A program made the translations under genes and the position numbers. A stretch of 64,000 bases of DNA from Bufo bufo (lineage: Eukaryota; Chordata; Amphibia; Anura; Bufonidae), in contig NC_053393.1 of the NCBI RefSeq assembly GCF_905171765.1, forward strand, positions 184,817,921-184,881,920, given 5' to 3'. A model generated the notes under the pieces. That model had not been told where the DNA came from, made no database searches, and saw only the letters and a program-made list of their open reading frames with translations. Shown one piece after another: positions 32,861-44,404 of this stretch; within the stretch, counting starts at the first letter, position 1; each line of letters begins with the position of its first letter.

Positions 32861-34376
32861 TTCCTCCAAGATCCAAGCCTCATTCATTTTAAAAAATGTA
32901 AGGTAGTCCACACTGTTGTGAGCTAGGAAAGTGCGCTTATCGTTCATGATCCCCCCTGCTGCGCTGAACGTCCTTTCGGACAGGACACTCGACGAGGGCC
33001 AAGCCAAGAGTTCCATGGCAAATTGTGCCAGTTCTGGCCACAGGTCAAGCCTGCACACCAGTAGTCAAGGGGTTACTCACTTCTCAGAGCATAAACATCA
33101 GCCGTTAACCCGATGTAGTCGGAAACCTGTCGGTCTAGGCGTTCCCTGAGGCTGGATTGGAATGGCGGCAGTTGATGGGATGCTTGCAAGAATGATATCA
33201 TATCCGAAGTGACCAACACATCTTCAAACCGTCCTCTTTTTTCAGGCACGTTAGGATTGACACACACACCTGTTTTGCTGTGGGTGGAAATTTCTCTGCC
33301 AGTGCCTGCAACAGCAGAATGCAACATCTCTCTCAGCAAGGACTGGAAATGCTGCATTCTGACAGCCCTCTGTGATGCTGGTAACATGTCCGCCATTTTG
33401 TGTTTGTACTGGGGTTCTAAGTACGTTGCCACCCAGTACAGGTCCTTGACATTTTGCTTTTTATACGGGGTCCCTCTTCAAACAATGGAGCATGAAGGCC
33501 CCCATTTGCACTAAATTGGATGTGGTGGAGCGCCCAGGCTCCTCTTTTTTGCACAGGAGAATGTTATCCTTGGTCTCCTCCCCCCAGCCACGGACAACAC
33601 CAGGGATCCCCGAAAAGTTTAAAGCCTGTTCTTATTGCTCCTCCTCCTCCTCCTCCTCCTCCCCCCAGCCACCATCCTCCTCCTCCTCTTCAGACTCCTG
33701 CTGACTTGTCTCAGATGGAGTAGCCCCCCTGGGAATAAATTCAGCATTGCGACTTCCTCATCTTCCAGCTTCTGCTCTCGACAGCCTGATCAATGACACT
33801 ACACAATGCACGCTCAGAAAGAAGGCGTAAGGTACAATGTCACTGATGGCGCCCTGGGTGCGACTGACCAGTTTGCTGATCTCATCAAATGGCCGAAGAA
33901 GTCTGCATGCGTCGCACATGAGCAGCCACTGGCGCAGTGAAAAAAAAAAAACAAGCTCCCCAGAACCTGTCCTGCCGCAGAGTTCATAAAGGTATTCATT
34001 AACAGCACGTTTCTGTGAGAGCAGCCTATCAAGCATATACAAGGTGGAGTCCCAGCGCCTCGGGCAGTCACAAATGAGACTTTTGACGGACAGGTGGTGT
34101 CGGCGCTGTACGTCAGGAAGGCGAGCCATGGCCATATAAGATCTTCTAAAGTGACCAGAGATTTTTCTGGCCTGCTGCAAGACGTCCTGGACCCCGGGGT
34201 ATTTGGCAATGAATCGCTGCACGACTTAGTTCAGGACGTGTGCCATGCACGGCACGTGTGTCATTTTGCCCCGTTTCAGCGTGCTCAGCAGTAATCCACC
34301 AATTTATATGGCAGTAGTTGGCGGGCTAGCAGTTCCGACAAGCCAGCGGTCAGCCGTTGGGCAAGAGGATTATCTA
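32810..34376 (-). pseudogene. hAT-1 family transposase, inverted copy, internally deleted
   Basis: Segments match hAT-1: 'ELCGRTGSG' and 'CDACRLLRPFDEISK' (34222-33758), 'MATYLEPQYKHKM' (33432-33073). This copy keeps the C-terminal dimerisation motif missing from hAT-1: WPSSSVLSERTFSAAGGI in 33058-32810. At its start (34376-34300) it matches the hAT-1 region near 5830-5880 and then jumps to the part equivalent to about 6965, so roughly a kilobase of the core is deleted. The 5' side is cut by another hAT repeat at 34380. Inactive. Confidence 0.85.
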
Positions 34377-34379
34377 GCG

Positions 34380-35098
34380 TCAGTGGCGTACCTACTATAT
34401 AGGCAGACCACGCAGCTGCTATGGGGCCTGTGAGGAAGAGGGCCGCAGTGGAGGAGAATCCCCGCCCCCGTCTATCTTCCTAACGGTCTCCTCCCACATT
34501 CTAGCCCCGCCTCCCACCTGCTAGCTCCGCCTCCCGCCTTCTAGCTCCACCACGCCTGATTCCTCTAGATTGCTACAACCCCACCAGTAATGAAGTAAGT
34601 GACGACTTGTAGGTGAGGAGTCAGGAAAGTGCAGAGGTGTATGTGTGTGGAGGAGGGGGGTTAACTCAGCTTTCCCAGGCTATTCCTCTGCACATATGCC
34701 ATTCAGAACAGGAGGAAAGCTGGGTGCTATTATGTAATGTGACTCAGCTTTCCTGATGTCCTGCATGGCACAAGTGCAGATAATAAGAACAAGGAAAGGC
34801 AGGGGTTCACTCAGCTTTCCCAGAGACTCATGTCTCTGCACGTGTCATGCAGAATAGCAAGTAATGTCAGTGTCTCCCAGCTGTCCTGCATGACACAGAG
34901 GATGGGGGGAGGGGGGCACTCACTTCCTCACACTTTTCTCATGTCTCTGCGCATGTGCCATGCTGGACAGCAGGAAAGTTGGGTGGTATTACATCATGTA
35001 ATGCCCCAGATTCTTGTCAAAATATGCTGAACACCCCCAGAACCTACCAGATCCCATTCACTATAATGGTTGTTGAGGCCCTTACTTGCCAGTGACCC
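34380..35098. mobile_element. hAT MITE, CAGTGGCGTACCTA end
   Basis: CAGTGGCGTACCTACTATA at 34380 is a well-known hAT-type terminus. The interior contains three to four imperfect ~110-150-bp repeats with CTCAGCTTTCC and 'catgtctctgc' phrases (34660-35000). No matching right terminus is visible, so the element is truncated or interrupted before the Penelope-like sequence at 35100. Confidence 0.6.
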
Positions 35099-35099
35099 T

Positions 35100-36870
35100 G
35101 CGTATGTACGCGGCACCAATGATTTCCTCCTGGCATTGAAAGATTTTCACTAGCAGGAGGGCTATAGTTTGGCATCCCTGGACCTCGAGAGCCTGTACAC
35201 CCGCATTCCACATGGGGCGGGTGTTGCAGCTGTTCTCGACGTTCTGGAGAATGTTGGCAAAAGTGGATTGTTTTGTAATTTTGTGAGGGAGGCTCTTCTT
35301 TTTATTTTAACCAATAATGTGTTTAGGTTTGGGAATCAGTCGTACAAACAAATATGTGGTGCCGCCATAGAGACTCCCGTATCTTGTACGTTTGCCATAT
35401 TTATCTGGCTAGACTTGAGGATAGGTGTGTGTTTATTACTAGCAACCCATAGGCTTTTTTTGCGTTATGTAGATGATCTCTTCATGTTGTGTTTAGGCAC
35501 TGAGGCCCAGTTCGTGGAATTTGTGACGTTTTTGAATGAGAGTAACGGCATGGGCATGTATTTTACCCTCAATTTTTGGGGATTCAACCTAGAATTTTGG
35601 ACGTGGCTGTCGGGGTTGTGGGCGACGAGTTGGTCACTAGGGGGTATCGCAAACCCACGGCGACAAACTCCTTGCTACACCACGACAGCTTCATCCTTAC
35701 AGCATAAGAGATCAGGTCCCTTATGGACAATTTATCAGATTTATGTGCATAACAGCACTCAAGAAGGTTATTATGAACAGGTCCTAGAGTTTAAAAAATG
35801 TCTTATGAATAGTGGCTACCCAGAGAAGATGTTAAACACTGCTATGCAAAATGCTGGGTAAATTTTCTAATATGACTTACTTGCTCGTAGTACAAAACAG
35901 AAAAAAAAGAAGGGACACACCAGAAATATTGGTGAGAGATATCAAATAGATTTGTGTTTTCCTTTAAATTTAGTCCCATGGCAGATTGTATACGTAGGGC
36001 TATATATAACAATTAAGACATTTTGAGAAGGGACACTTTTTTTGAAGAGTATGTGGAGGAAAAAACATTAATAACATTCAGGAGGAGCCACACCATTAGG
36101 GATAAAATAGTAAGGAGTCACTTTGTAGATGAGACAAGGAATAATTGTCTATGAGACAGTGGACCTAAGGGGAACTTTAAGTGTGGGAACCGTTCCTTTT
36201 TCAAGTTTAACTCACAAAGGAAAATCTTAGATTTTGGAGGTGTCCAATTAACAGCTTTATAACCTGTAGAAGTACATTTGTGGTTTACTTACTCATATGC
36301 CACTGTGGCCATTTTTTACATAGGGAAGACGATCAGATGCCTGTTTGAAAGGGTTAGGGAACATATAAACTCTGTACAATCAGGAAAAGGTTGTCCCAGG
36401 TTCATTAATCACATAAGAGAGGTGCATTGAGGAAGTTGTGAAACCCTGGTATAGAGATCGTTCCCAACCCACCACTAGGTGGGGATAGACACCGTTTGTT
36501 ACTACAAAAGGAAGCTAGGTGGATCCTACGCACAGGAGCGCTGGGTCAATTAGGATTGAATGACAGATATGACTTAAGTGTTTTTCTATAGAAATTTGTA
36601 TATTACTGTTCATATGTTTTTAATATCACGATGCTGTGTGTTTTAATAGTTAAATCGAGGTACGGTGGCATCATGTGTGTTCATGGCAACTGTACCTCTA
36701 GGTGTTTAAAAGGCAGTGTGAGAGTACGCGCTGACGTCAGTGGCCTTAACAAGCAAGTTTTTTCGCGAAACGGCCTTCGCCGCTTCTATGTGTGGGAGGA
36801 ATGTGTGCTGCCTCGGTCTGCTGTTTTGAAATTTACCTTGCACAATTAAAGGAGTATTTTTAATGGATCT
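35100..36870 (+). pseudogene. Penelope-like element 1: reverse transcriptase and GIY-YIG remnant
   Basis: The reverse transcriptase starts within the fingers (ASLDLESLYTRIPHG at 35169) and includes a CGAAIETPVSCTFA motif and the catalytic FLRYVDD at about 35455-35476. Frames then break. The GIY-YIG endonuclease remnant is at 36290-36420 (FYIGKTIRCLFERVREHI), and 'LLLQKEARWILRTGALG' follows near 36500. The 3' part holds a TCGCGAAACGGCC phrase (36762). Penelope-like proteins combine a telomerase-related reverse transcriptase with a GIY-YIG nuclease. The 5' part is missing, as usual. Confidence 0.85.
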
Positions 36871-36871
36871 A

Positions 36872-37178
36872 CAGTTTGGTCAGTTTGGTAAAGTTTGGTC
36901 AGTTTTGGCCCCGTAACTGCCCAAATAAGTGAAGTGTGCAAGGATTCTAAGAGCAATGCCTGTGATCTGCATGTCATACTGACTCACAGTATTATTTCAC
37001 TACCACAGCAGACTCCCCATGCGTGTTACTACAAGGCACAGTGTTCTACACCACTATAAAGGCTCTCTGAAGCCAGGAATAGACATTTTTTAATGCAATT
37101 TGCCACAAATTTATTCGGATCAAACCAATAATTTTTTATTTTTTTTGGCAAACCAGCCGAATCAAATTTTTGAGAAGT
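36872..37178 (-). repeat. Inverted copy of the repeat at 661-950
   Basis: Reverse complement of this stretch aligns with 681-945, sharing 'gagagcctttatagtggtgtag', 'cactgtgccttg', 'aataatactgtgagtc' and 'ttgggcagt'. The terminal TAGAGATGAGC is absent, so it is a partial copy. Confidence 0.7.
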
Positions 37179-37531
37179 TACATGATTTGTAGTATTAACC
37201 ATATGCTGCCTGCCCTGACATCAGACCCATTCCCGTATTGCACGTGCTCCACCAGCATAGTTCCTGACTTTAATAATGCCTGACTCTTTGGTGTCCTGCA
37301 CTGATATCTCTGACCCCTGTAGGTTAGCTTTTAACCACACAGGAGGTAGCAGCATGTTGGCTTTCATGCAACGAAGTCCAGATTCCTGTATAGGGGTTAA
37401 AGGGTGAATACTAGGGGACTGTCAGGATAATGCCCTTAGGATTAAGTCCGTTGACTAACACTGTGTTTCCACACCCACTGCCGTAATAATACCCTTTCAC
37501 TACGCCTGTCATATGACTCCAAGCAATCTGT

Positions 37532-38407
37532 TTAACCCTTTCTACCGCAGAGGTTTTTTGTTTTTGCATTTTCGTTTTGCGCTCCCTGCCTTCCCAGAGC
37601 CATAACTTTTTTATTTGTCTGTTCACATAGCCATATGAGGGCTTGTTTTATGCAGGACAAGTCGTTCTTTCCAACACCACCATTTAATATTGAATATTCC
37701 AAATGGGGTGAAATTGCAAAAAAAAGCAATTCCACAGGAGTTTTATGTTTTTATTTACTTACGACGTTCAATGTGTGACAAAACTGAATAGTTACTTTTA
37801 TTCTACAGGTCAGTATGAATCTGGCGATACCTTATATGTATAGTTTTTCTTGTGTTTTGATAATAAAAATTTGGGAAAAAAACAGTTTCATTTTTTTGTT
37901 GCCATATTTTGACCCCTATAACTTTTATGTAATTTTGTGTACGGAGCTGTGTGGGGGCTCTTTTTTTGTGGGGCAATCTGATCTATTCATTGATACCATT
38001 TTGGAGTGTGTATAACTTTTTGATCACTTTTTATTATTATTTTTTGTATAAAATGAAGCGACCAAAAACGGCGAATCGGCCATTTTGACACTTTTTTCTA
38101 TTTTGCTATTTGCCGTATGGGGAATATATTTTTATATTTTTATACTATGGGCGTTTTTGCACACTGCAACACCCATGATATGTTGTTTTTTTTATACTTT
38201 ATTTATTTTTGTACACTTTTTTATAGTTCCCTTAGGGAACTATAGCAAGCAATCGCTAGCATTGGAGTCTAGGAGAAAATTGCTATTTTCTTATGGAGCC
38301 CTATTACAGGCAAGGGCTCCATAGGAAATACTATGCAGCAGCCTCCTGTCATTCACAAAGACCCGGCCAGCGCTGTACTAGTATGGCACTGGTCGGGAAA
38401 GGGTTAA
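37532..38407. mobile_element. TTAA-bounded non-autonomous DNA element
   Basis: The ends TTAACCCTTTCTACC and, inverted, TTAACCCTTTCCCGACC are bounded by TTAA at 37532-37535 and 38404-38407. The 876-bp interior is T-rich with 'ccataacttttttatttgtc' and 'gggctctttttttgtgg' phrases and no transposase. TTAA ends fit Kolobok or piggyBac elements; the CCCTTTC end favours neither clearly. Confidence 0.65.
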
Positions 38408-38469
38408 GGACAGCACCAACGTCCCACTATATGGAAGAGATCCATGGTCTCCAGCAGTCAGACTCCTTT

Positions 38470-40925
38470 CTGCTTCAAACTATAGAAAATAAAGCAATTG
38501 TAACCAGCGTCTTCTCCTTTTGTAAGTTTATTTTGATCAACACATCAGACAAGGCAACGTTTCGGCTTATATTAAGCCTTTCTCAAGCCATAGTATACAT
38601 CACCCATTGTGAGTTTAAATACACAGAAAGTAAGGGGTTGTAAAAATTCTTCCACCTATCAATCATTTGTATATATGTAGTGTCATATTAAGAACCAATA
38701 ATAGGTATTTGCATAATGTAAATTGTAAATTCCTCCATACAAAAGACAGCTGAATATCCATGACTGTGTGAGCTGCATGGCTACTGCCGTATGTCTCCCC
38801 AGCGTCTCCATTAATCCACTGCGCATGTCATAGTATCACGTACATTACTCTATATATAAAAAAATTTCTGCTGTGAAGACATACATCCATTCCTGCCAAT
38901 CTGCAGCTCACCTTAATCTGAGAATATAAAGAATAAACATGTTAATTATACATTCACAGTGTTTTTCCACATATCACCTAAAAGTGATTAAAAACATAAA
39001 AGTAATACCCTCATAAAAACACATATCCTAAAGAAAAGCAAAATGGAATCCCTTAGTTCCTGAAAGTGACTTACATCGAACTCTATATTTAACCCTCTAG
39101 GCTGTAATGCTTGCAGTATATGAATCCATTTTAGCTCCTTCTTACGCAATAGGCCGTCTCTGTCACTACCTCTACGAAGAGGGGGTACAGAGTCAATAAC
39201 CCTAAAATCTCAATTGGCTAACAGAATGTCCCTTTTCTTTAAAATGTTTTGGAATTGGTAGTTCCATAACCTCTTTCCTAATTGTACTTTTATGTTTATC
39301 CTCTCTCTGATCTCCATAGTCGTTTCTCCCACATAAATCAGGCTACAGGGGCACTGTATTATGAACACCACATAATCTGATCTGCATGTATATCTTTCTT
39401 TGATCCTATAGATCTCTCCACTGTAGGGATGGGTAAATGTATCACCTTTTAACAAATTTCCACAATTACAACATCCCAAACATGGAAAATTTCCTTTTTT
39501 AGGTTTAAAAGAAATGTCTGACCATCTTTTTTCATCGATCCAATATCAGAATTGATTAGTCTATCCTTCAGATTACTATTTTGTCTATATGACATTAATG
39601 GATTCTGCTTAAATTCGGTCACATCCGGGCAACCCTTCTCAAGCATCGACCAATCCTGCCTCAGAAGTTGTGCTATTTTGGGGCTTAAATCTCCAAATGT
39701 AAAGACAAAGGGTATATGCAACCCTTAATCTTTCCTCTTCCTCCCACTTGTCTAAATTTGTTTCTATCCTTTATCAAGTAGTATTTGTGTGGCAAGTCTG
39801 CGTAAGAGGCCATCCGGGTATCCCCGTTGCGCAAATCTGGCACACATCTCATCAACTCTCATCTGTAATTTCTTTTTATCTGACACAATCTGCCTTACTA
39901 TAAAAAGTTGATTCCATGGTAAAGAATCAATAATATGTTTTGGGTGATTGCTCCAGTAGTATAACATATTATTTTTATCTGTTGGTGTAACAAAAATATC
40001 AGTTTTAATCACCCCTTCTTCTACATATACCCAAACATCCATAAACTAAATTGACTGTTGTGATTTAGTCATACCCTCCACACAATGGTTTAGATATTAC
40101 TAAAACTCATCCAGGGTTGTCCTATCACCCTTCCATATCACAAAGATATTGTCAATTTAGCGCCACCAACTCAGGATGTGCTTCCCATATTTAGACCTGT
40201 ACACATGCCGATCTTTCGAACTGTGCCATAAAGATATTGGTATAAGTTGGGGCCACGTTCGATCCCATTGCCATGCCCCTCCTCTGCCAATAGAGGTTTT
40301 CCCCAAAGAGGAAATAATTCTTCCTGAGGACAACCTCCAACAGTCTGCGGATAAGCCATGCACAGGGTGGAGCACACCCCAAGTTGGTCAGCACCACATT
40401 GACGGCATCCAAACCTGCTTCATGTTTAATGGACGCATACAGAGATGTGACATCAAATGTTACCAAATAGTATCTACTTATGAATACATCTTTTAAATTT
40501 GTAATAAAAATCTGAAGTATCTTTGATATAAGAGGGTTCAGCTGTGGCAAAACAAGTACTTTATCCCAAAAAATAGCTATTGGACTAAAAATGGATGTAT
40601 CTTTGGGAGCATATATAATACTGGTGTAATAGGATTCTCAACAATAAGAAATCTAGCCAGATCTCTATCAATAATCCCCCTCTCACAATCATTGTTTACT
40701 TTTTCCTCTATTTCTCTCTTAATTTCAAACTTAGGATCCTTACTGTCTCTGTACCTCCATTTTGTACTTCAACGTATCCATCCATCACCACAACTGCACC
40801 CCCTTGTCCATCTGTTTAATAATAATCTGCTTATTATTCATCAATTGTTGACTCCTTCATCTTCCATCTTGCCGAAAATGCTACATACAGCATTTCTTAT
40901 TGAGCATTCATTTCTAAGTTGAGTG
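38470..40925 (-). mobile_element. Penelope-like element 2
   Basis: This minus-strand element runs from the reverse transcriptase fingers near 40915 through a GIY-YIG domain ending at 39210, then a ~650-bp 3' tail. The tail contains a GAAACG box and a perfect GGCTTA/TAAGCC hairpin at 38559-38578. Penelope-like element 1 lies in opposite orientation 1.6 kb away, with a TTAA element between. They are different enough to be separate insertions. Confidence 0.85.
39210..40915 (-). pseudogene. Penelope-like reverse transcriptase with GIY-YIG endonuclease
   Basis: Reading the minus strand: IIIKQMDKGGAVVVMDG near 40840 and PVLYMLPKIHP near 40605 mark the N-terminal reverse transcriptase. LVTFDVTSLYASI and QRRGMAMGSNVAPTYTN (40550-40191) are core motifs; the YxDD region is lost at the break near 40190. 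TDIFVTPTDKNNMLYYWSNHPKH (40042-39764) is the thumb-side region. CPCSLIYVGETTMEIRERI (about 39370) is the GIY-YIG nuclease, with a C-rich linker before it (CCNCGNLL). At least three frame breaks. Would nick and prime at the target; not functional. Confidence 0.85.
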
Positions 40926-40953
40926 TTCCTTTAAACTGATCTATTCTTTAAGG

Positions 40954-41090
40954 CAGGCATGTCCAAACTGCGGCCCTCCAGCTGTTGCAAAACTACAACT
41001 CCCAGCATGCCTGGATAGCTTACAGCTATTAGGGCATGCTGGGAGTTGTAGTTTTGCAACAGCTGGAGGGCCGCAGTTTGGACATGCCTG
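40954..41090. mobile_element. Perfectly palindromic hAT MITE with 8-bp duplication
   Basis: A 137-bp hairpin begins CAGGCATGTCCAAACTGCGG and ends with its inverse; arms are ~58 bp and almost identical, with a short loop near 41020 (AGCTTACAGCT). It is flanked by CTTTAAGG (40946-40953) and CCTTAAGG (41091-41098). This CAGG..TCCAAACTGCGGCCCTCCAG family is a known vertebrate hAT MITE type. No coding sequence. Confidence 0.9.
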
Positions 41091-41099
41091 CCTTAAGGT

Positions 41100-42285
41100 A
41101 AAACCCCATGCAAACAGTCATACTACTGCTGTTTTATACAGGTGTGTGTACCCCCTACTGTTCCTCCCTATGCCTCCAATTTAATATAGCGGAACATGCA
41201 GATTTTCATCTGTTGAATTTGGAAGGAAAAAATAAATTGTGACATTCCCCAAACATAGCCTCTAAGGCAAAACAGGACCATCGTAGAGTTAGAGGCACCA
41301 TGCAAATGGCTCTGCTATATGCATGAGGCCTAAAACTAGCATAAAATATCAGTATGATTATGAACGTTACCCACAAATGCATATAATTCCTCTGCATCTT
41401 GCTATGTTCAACATCTCTGCTTGATTCTGAAACTTTTAGTAGTGTATTCAACAGGCTTTTACAAGTAATTATATTATTGGATGGCCACTACAATTCAGAG
41501 AGTTTTTTCCCCCATTTTAGAGTTAATAAACTTCTTACACATTTTATAATTTTTAGCCAAAGTTCTAATCTAGTATTTATTTGAATATTATAGAAAATAA
41601 TAATCCAAAGGCTCTTTTATGAGCATAATTAGAAGCTCACAATTGAGCACCGTGCTCTTGTTATGTACGTGTGCCGACTGAAGAAGAATTCATGTTCTAA
41701 GCATTTCATTTTTGTTTCATTGCCAGTTGTTCATAAATATTTACTGAGCAGTTGGACTCATACTAGGGAATGACAGTTTCCAATAACATTAGTTGTGATG
41801 TTCAAGTCCTTGGAGGTGTATACAGTAGTGTCTAAACTACACAGTGCATGCATTTTTTCATTACACGTAGCTAAAGTGTCCTTGACATTCAAGAGTTTGC
41901 CATACATATTTTAGCATGAATCACTCCAGGGTGTATTTGAAAATATCCTCCATTTGCCTTTAATAATAATCAGTTGTCATGTGGAATCGAGATCTTGGTT
42001 AATCTAACATAATGTACACTTGATGGGTTTTATTAACTGTCAAATGAGGTCCAGCAGCCATCACAACTATTTTTCCCTTCTCTCATGCATTCCTACCAGT
42101 GACCATTAAATTGAAAGGTCAATGGTCTTTAGTCTTTCATAGACTTTTTGTGTATAAGACAGGCAGAACAGAAAATTATGAAATTAACTATTGATGCATA
42201 CTGTATTACCTGTGTTCAGCATCATGACAAAATAAAGTAAACATAGAACTAAAACTAAAGTAGTACATTTTTAAGCATACTGCTA
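41100..42285. other. Unique-looking non-coding stretch
   Basis: I see no protein motif, array or terminal repeat in this 1.2-kb interval. Confidence 0.55.
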
Positions 42286-42287
42286 TG

Positions 42288-42690
42288 TTAGGCTTCTTTC
42301 ACATATGTGTTTATTATCTCCATCAGGCTGTCTTGGCAGGGGAGCAGCCAGCCGGAGATGTCAAGAGATGACTGCTAAATGACATCGGTCAGCCCCATTC
42401 ACTATAACGGGGACTTGCAGAGATCTGGCCGCAACCTGGCAAACATGCTGAGAAGCAGTCTGACGAAAACTGCTGCGTGCAGCTGTATTTCTCGGTCACC
42501 AGCTTCTCTGCATATTTGCCCGGTTGCTACTGGATCACCGCTGGTTCCTATTATAGTGAATGGGGCCGGACAGCGATGCATTTGCTTCCAACAATGCTGG
42601 AATGCAGAGAGATATGGCAGGTTGTTCCCTGCCTGAACAGCCTGCCGGATCTCTTTAAATGCAAATGTGAGACAGTGATATATTTTAACC
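42288..42690. repeat. Probable MITE with imperfect inverted halves
   Basis: The stretch is GC-richer than its surroundings. It contains CCATTCACTATAACGGGG (about 42394) and, inverted, 'ctattatagtgaatgggg' (about 42547). TTCTTTCACATATGTG and 'aaatgcaaatgtgaga' lie near the two ends. No gene. The exact termini and duplication are uncertain. Confidence 0.45.
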
Positions 42691-43411
42691 TTTAGTCCAG
42701 CAAGGATGGTTGATGGTTCAGTTAAGGAAACTAGGAGCACTGATACAGTCACCTGGTCAAGTTTTTGGGCTTCATCTGCACAAATATGACACAATGGCAT
42801 CCTCTATTTCACATATCAGAAGACAGGAAAAATGAGAAGCTAAAGAAGGAGGATCGCATGACCCCATTCTGACGAGCTTGCCTGTAATGCCGACATGTCT
42901 ATACATATTTATTGAACTTGTACTTTGGAGGGATTAGACATCTGTTTGAAAGAGGAAAGAGAGATCTTAACACACAGAATACAGCTAGTTTAGTGTCAGA
43001 GAGGTTATTTTAGAGTTAGACACTAGCTAGTTAGATTTATAATTATTTCACAGAGATACAGGTGTCAGTGTGCCATTGTGAAAATTACTGAGGCTGTCTC
43101 AGAGAGGTTGGTTGTGCCAGTCATTTTTGACTGCCTGTGCTAGTGTGTAAAAGTTAAAGCTATACTACTCAGCTTCTTATTATTGCGAATCAGCCCCATT
43201 TTCATCAGATAAGTCACTATCACAGACAGTCAGATTGCCACATGGAGTCTTGCAACCAAGATGTTAAGTAATGTTGCAGAATTTAAAGCTATACTCAATG
43301 GATTACTAATTTGAATCACTTCAATCTCCATCACATAAATCACAATCACAACACTTTGTTTACAGTTTTAATTCTGGAACTGATAGTGTGTTATCTAATG
43401 TTGTATTGGCA
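42691..43411. other. Non-coding stretch without recognisable feature
   Basis: No protein motif, array or terminal repeat is visible before the TTAA MITE at 43412. Confidence 0.5.
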
Positions 43412-43948
43412 TTAAAGAGGACCTTTCATGGGTCCAAACATTATAAACTAAGTATCAGGATACATAAGGCATAGTGCAGGGATCTAACTGCACTTACTAT
43501 ATTTTGTGGGCGCCGCTCCATTCACCCGCTGTGGCCCCCATTGTATTCTCCCGCCTGGTATGCTAATTTTAGCATCGGAACAATGAGGAGGAGACTGAGT
43601 CTTTCTCAGTGGGCGTCTCCTTCTCCCTGGCTGTAGCGCTGTCCAATCTCAGCAGAGAGCGTCACAGCCAGAGAAGAAAAAAACTCACCTTCTCCGTGGC
43701 TGTGATACTCTCCGCTGCGATTGGACAGCGCTACAGCCAGGGAGAAGGAGACGCCCACAGAGACAGACTCAGTCTCCTACTCATTGTTCCGATGCTAAAA
43801 TTAGCATACCAGATTAGCATACCAGCCACAGCAGGCGAACGGACCGGCGCCCAGAAAAAATAGTAAGTGCAGTTAGATACCTGCACTATGTCCTATGTAT
43901 CCTTATACTTAGTTTATAATGTTTGGGCCCATAAAAGGGCCTCTTTAA
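43412..43948. mobile_element. Palindromic TTAA MITE (AAAGAGGACC end)
   Basis: The ends TTAAAGAGGACCTTTCATGG and, inverted, TTAAAGAGGCCCTTTTATGG are bounded by TTAA at 43412 and 43945. The interior is palindromic around about 43680 (GGCTGTAGCGCTGTCCAAT against ATTGGACAGCGCTACAGCC, CAATGAGGAGGAGACTGAG arms). It is 537 bp with no gene. piggyBac-like by TTAA target and AAAG ends. Confidence 0.85.
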
Positions 43949-44235
43949 AGGGAACCTATCATGCTGAACATGATGTCTGAGCTATGGACAGCATATTATA
44001 AAGCAAGAGGGGCTGAGCAGATTGATACATATTTTTCAGGGTAAATATTCAGTATAAAAGAAATATTTAATTTATTAAAATCCCTGCTCATTCTCGGCTT
44101 TTAAGTCCAGGAGGCGGTCTTATCAGTAATTGACACCCTTCCCTCTATGACTGTATATACAGAGACAGCTGTCAATCACCAATAGGACGGCCTCCTTGAC
44201 TTCAAAGCCCAGAATGAGCAAGAATTTAAATGAAT
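43945..44235. mobile_element. Second palindromic TTAA MITE (AAAGGGAACC end), right end lost
   Basis: TTAAAGGGAACCTATCATG starts at the very TTAA that closes the preceding MITE. Inverted arms are present: TGCTCATTCTCGGCTTTTAA (about 44087) against CAAAGCCCAGAATGAGCA (about 44202), around a centre near 44147. No closing TTAA end was found, so it is 3' truncated. Confidence 0.65.
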
Positions 44236-44404
44236 CAAATATAAGTTATTCTTGTTCCTCTAACCAAGCCTGAACAAGACATATAACGTGGTTAGCCACA
44301 TATTTTATTAGTAGAGTAAATCAAAACTTTTTTTCTTTATTTTAGTGTATTAATTCAGACAGTTAATCTTTTAAGTGTCGATATATGCATACCAGAGTTT
44401 TTTG

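Noticed and set aside
33492..33723. Pro-rich plus-strand ORFs
   Set aside because: They are antisense to an acidic Glu-rich stretch of the minus-strand hAT-1 family transposase.
36762..36785. Hammerhead motif in Penelope-like element 1 (CGCGAAACGGCC)
   Set aside because: A GAAAC box is present but no CUGANGA-like partner is found upstream.
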